Positions 33,651 through 34,165 of a stretch of 34,165 nucleotides of DNA are shown piece by piece. The stretch comes from an uncultured Saprospiraceae bacterium (GTDB lineage Bacteria > Bacteroidota > Bacteroidia > Chitinophagales > Saprospiraceae). The first letter of the stretch is position 1. Each line of letters starts with the position of its first letter. Made by a program: the position numbers and the translations under genes. Location: positions 1 to 34,165 of the forward strand of contig CALIIW010000190.1 in the NCBI GenBank assembly GCA_938018185.1. The letters are read 5' to 3'. The notes beneath the pieces were generated by a model, which was given only the letters and a program-made list of their open reading frames with translations, searched no databases and had not been told where the DNA came from.

Positions 33651-33722
33651 GCTTATACGGCCTTATATATTATTTATCTTATTTTGAATTTATATGACTC
33701 ACTTATTTGAGCTTATATGCTG

Positions 33723-34085
33723 CTAGCCTTCAAAATTCTCGAAGTAATTCGCATGGAAATTATTGTCAATACCGCAATATCTATCCCAGGCAATTATACC
33801 ACCTTCGAGATAAGCTACATTTTCAAAACCTTCTTTAATCAAAACTTGGCAAGCACGATTAGATCGTTCACCATATTCACAATAAACTAGAATAGGATTT
33901 AAAGGATCGATCTCTTTTAATTTTAATTCAAAATCACTTTCAAAAAAATCAATGTGCATGGCATTAGGAATGGCAGCATTTTCATTGAGCTCCTCAGAAG
34001 TTCTAATGTCTAAAATGATAGCATCTTCACTGAGAAGAAACTCAGTCATAAATTTATTGGGTGTAAGTTTTTTAACGGCATCCAT
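33723..34085 (-). CDS. Rhodanese-like domain protein
   Basis: This encodes 120 residues, soluble and without a signal peptide, so cytoplasmic. It is a single rhodanese domain: N-terminal ILDIRTSEEL (24-33), a HID strand (44-46), and the active-site loop Cys69-Glu-Tyr-Gly-Glu-Arg-Ser75. The helix RACQVLIKEGF and the closing YLEGGIIAWDR follow. The catalytic Cys and the loop Arg are present, so it may carry persulfide sulfur, although the acceptor is unknown. The length is typical of single-domain family members. It lies upstream of the barrel gene at 32329-33516 on the same strand, but a 206-base gap with a palindrome makes a separate promoter likely. Bases 34086-34165 beyond its start hold no visible gene. 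Confidence 0.92.
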   Translation of the reverse strand: MDAVKKLTPNKFMTEFLLSEDAIILDIRTSEELNENAAIPNAMHIDFFESDFELKLKEIDPLNPILVYCEYGERSNRACQVLIKEGFENVAYLEGGIIAWDRYCGIDNNFHANYFENFEG

Positions 34086-34165
34086 GTGATTTGATTATCT
34101 TCTGCTATTTATACTATTTTACTCTAACTTTTAATAAAGGGTTACATATTGCATTGACAGTTTTC

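Overview
The window looks like a chromosomal segment of a free-living member of the Bacteroidota, probably a Saprospiria or Cytophagia type lineage. The signs are a low-GC genome, almost no Shine-Dalgarno sequences in front of genes, many lipoprotein signal peptides followed by acidic residues, a giant PKD protein ending in a type IX secretion (T9SS) sorting domain, a CRTAC1-like FG-GAP/ASPIC-UnbV protein, tandem outer-membrane barrels and a DUF3843-type gene. Family names come from motif recognition; no search was run. No rRNA, tRNA, CRISPR array or intact transposase was seen.

Layout. 1-7581 is an envelope region. It holds the tail of a gene cut by the window edge, a small lipoprotein, a lipoprotein with three C-terminal repeats, and a minus-strand pair of a 504-aa lipoprotein and a CRTAC1-like protein. 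7872-9759 is a compact operon in which a soluble histidine kinase lies between two paralogous ~150-aa proteins, possibly STAS/SpoIIAA-like. 9786-19005 resembles a genome-maintenance or defence island. It has a WYL regulator, a DUF4258 protein, an unknown 159-aa protein, a 1144-aa fusion of Fe-S RecB-like nuclease, DEDD exonuclease and SF1 helicase, a decayed gene, a PPP-type phosphatase, and a DUF3843-type gene broken by one frameshift behind two palindromic sites. Two of its members are broken, so it may be eroding.

19351-23093 (minus strand) is an array of five small outer-membrane barrel genes plus a sixth fragment. Two families alternate (A-B-A-B-A-b'), and the spacers alternate too, so a two-gene unit appears to have been amplified. 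23446-24705 is a divergent secreted astacin-like metalloprotease. 24966-31688 encodes a 2240-aa T9SS cargo protein with two tandem glycoside-hydrolase-like domains and fourteen PKD domains arranged as seven two-domain units. It is followed by a lipoprotein with a calcium-binding-like loop, an outer-membrane protein and a rhodanese.

Between genes there are arrays of degenerate 7-base repeats, mostly as inverted pairs around hairpins (3217-3361 and 10887-11440). The most notable items for follow-up are the kinase operon flanked by paralogues, the WYL/nuclease-helicase island, the alternating barrel array, the duplicated GH-PKD protein and the period-7 repeats.
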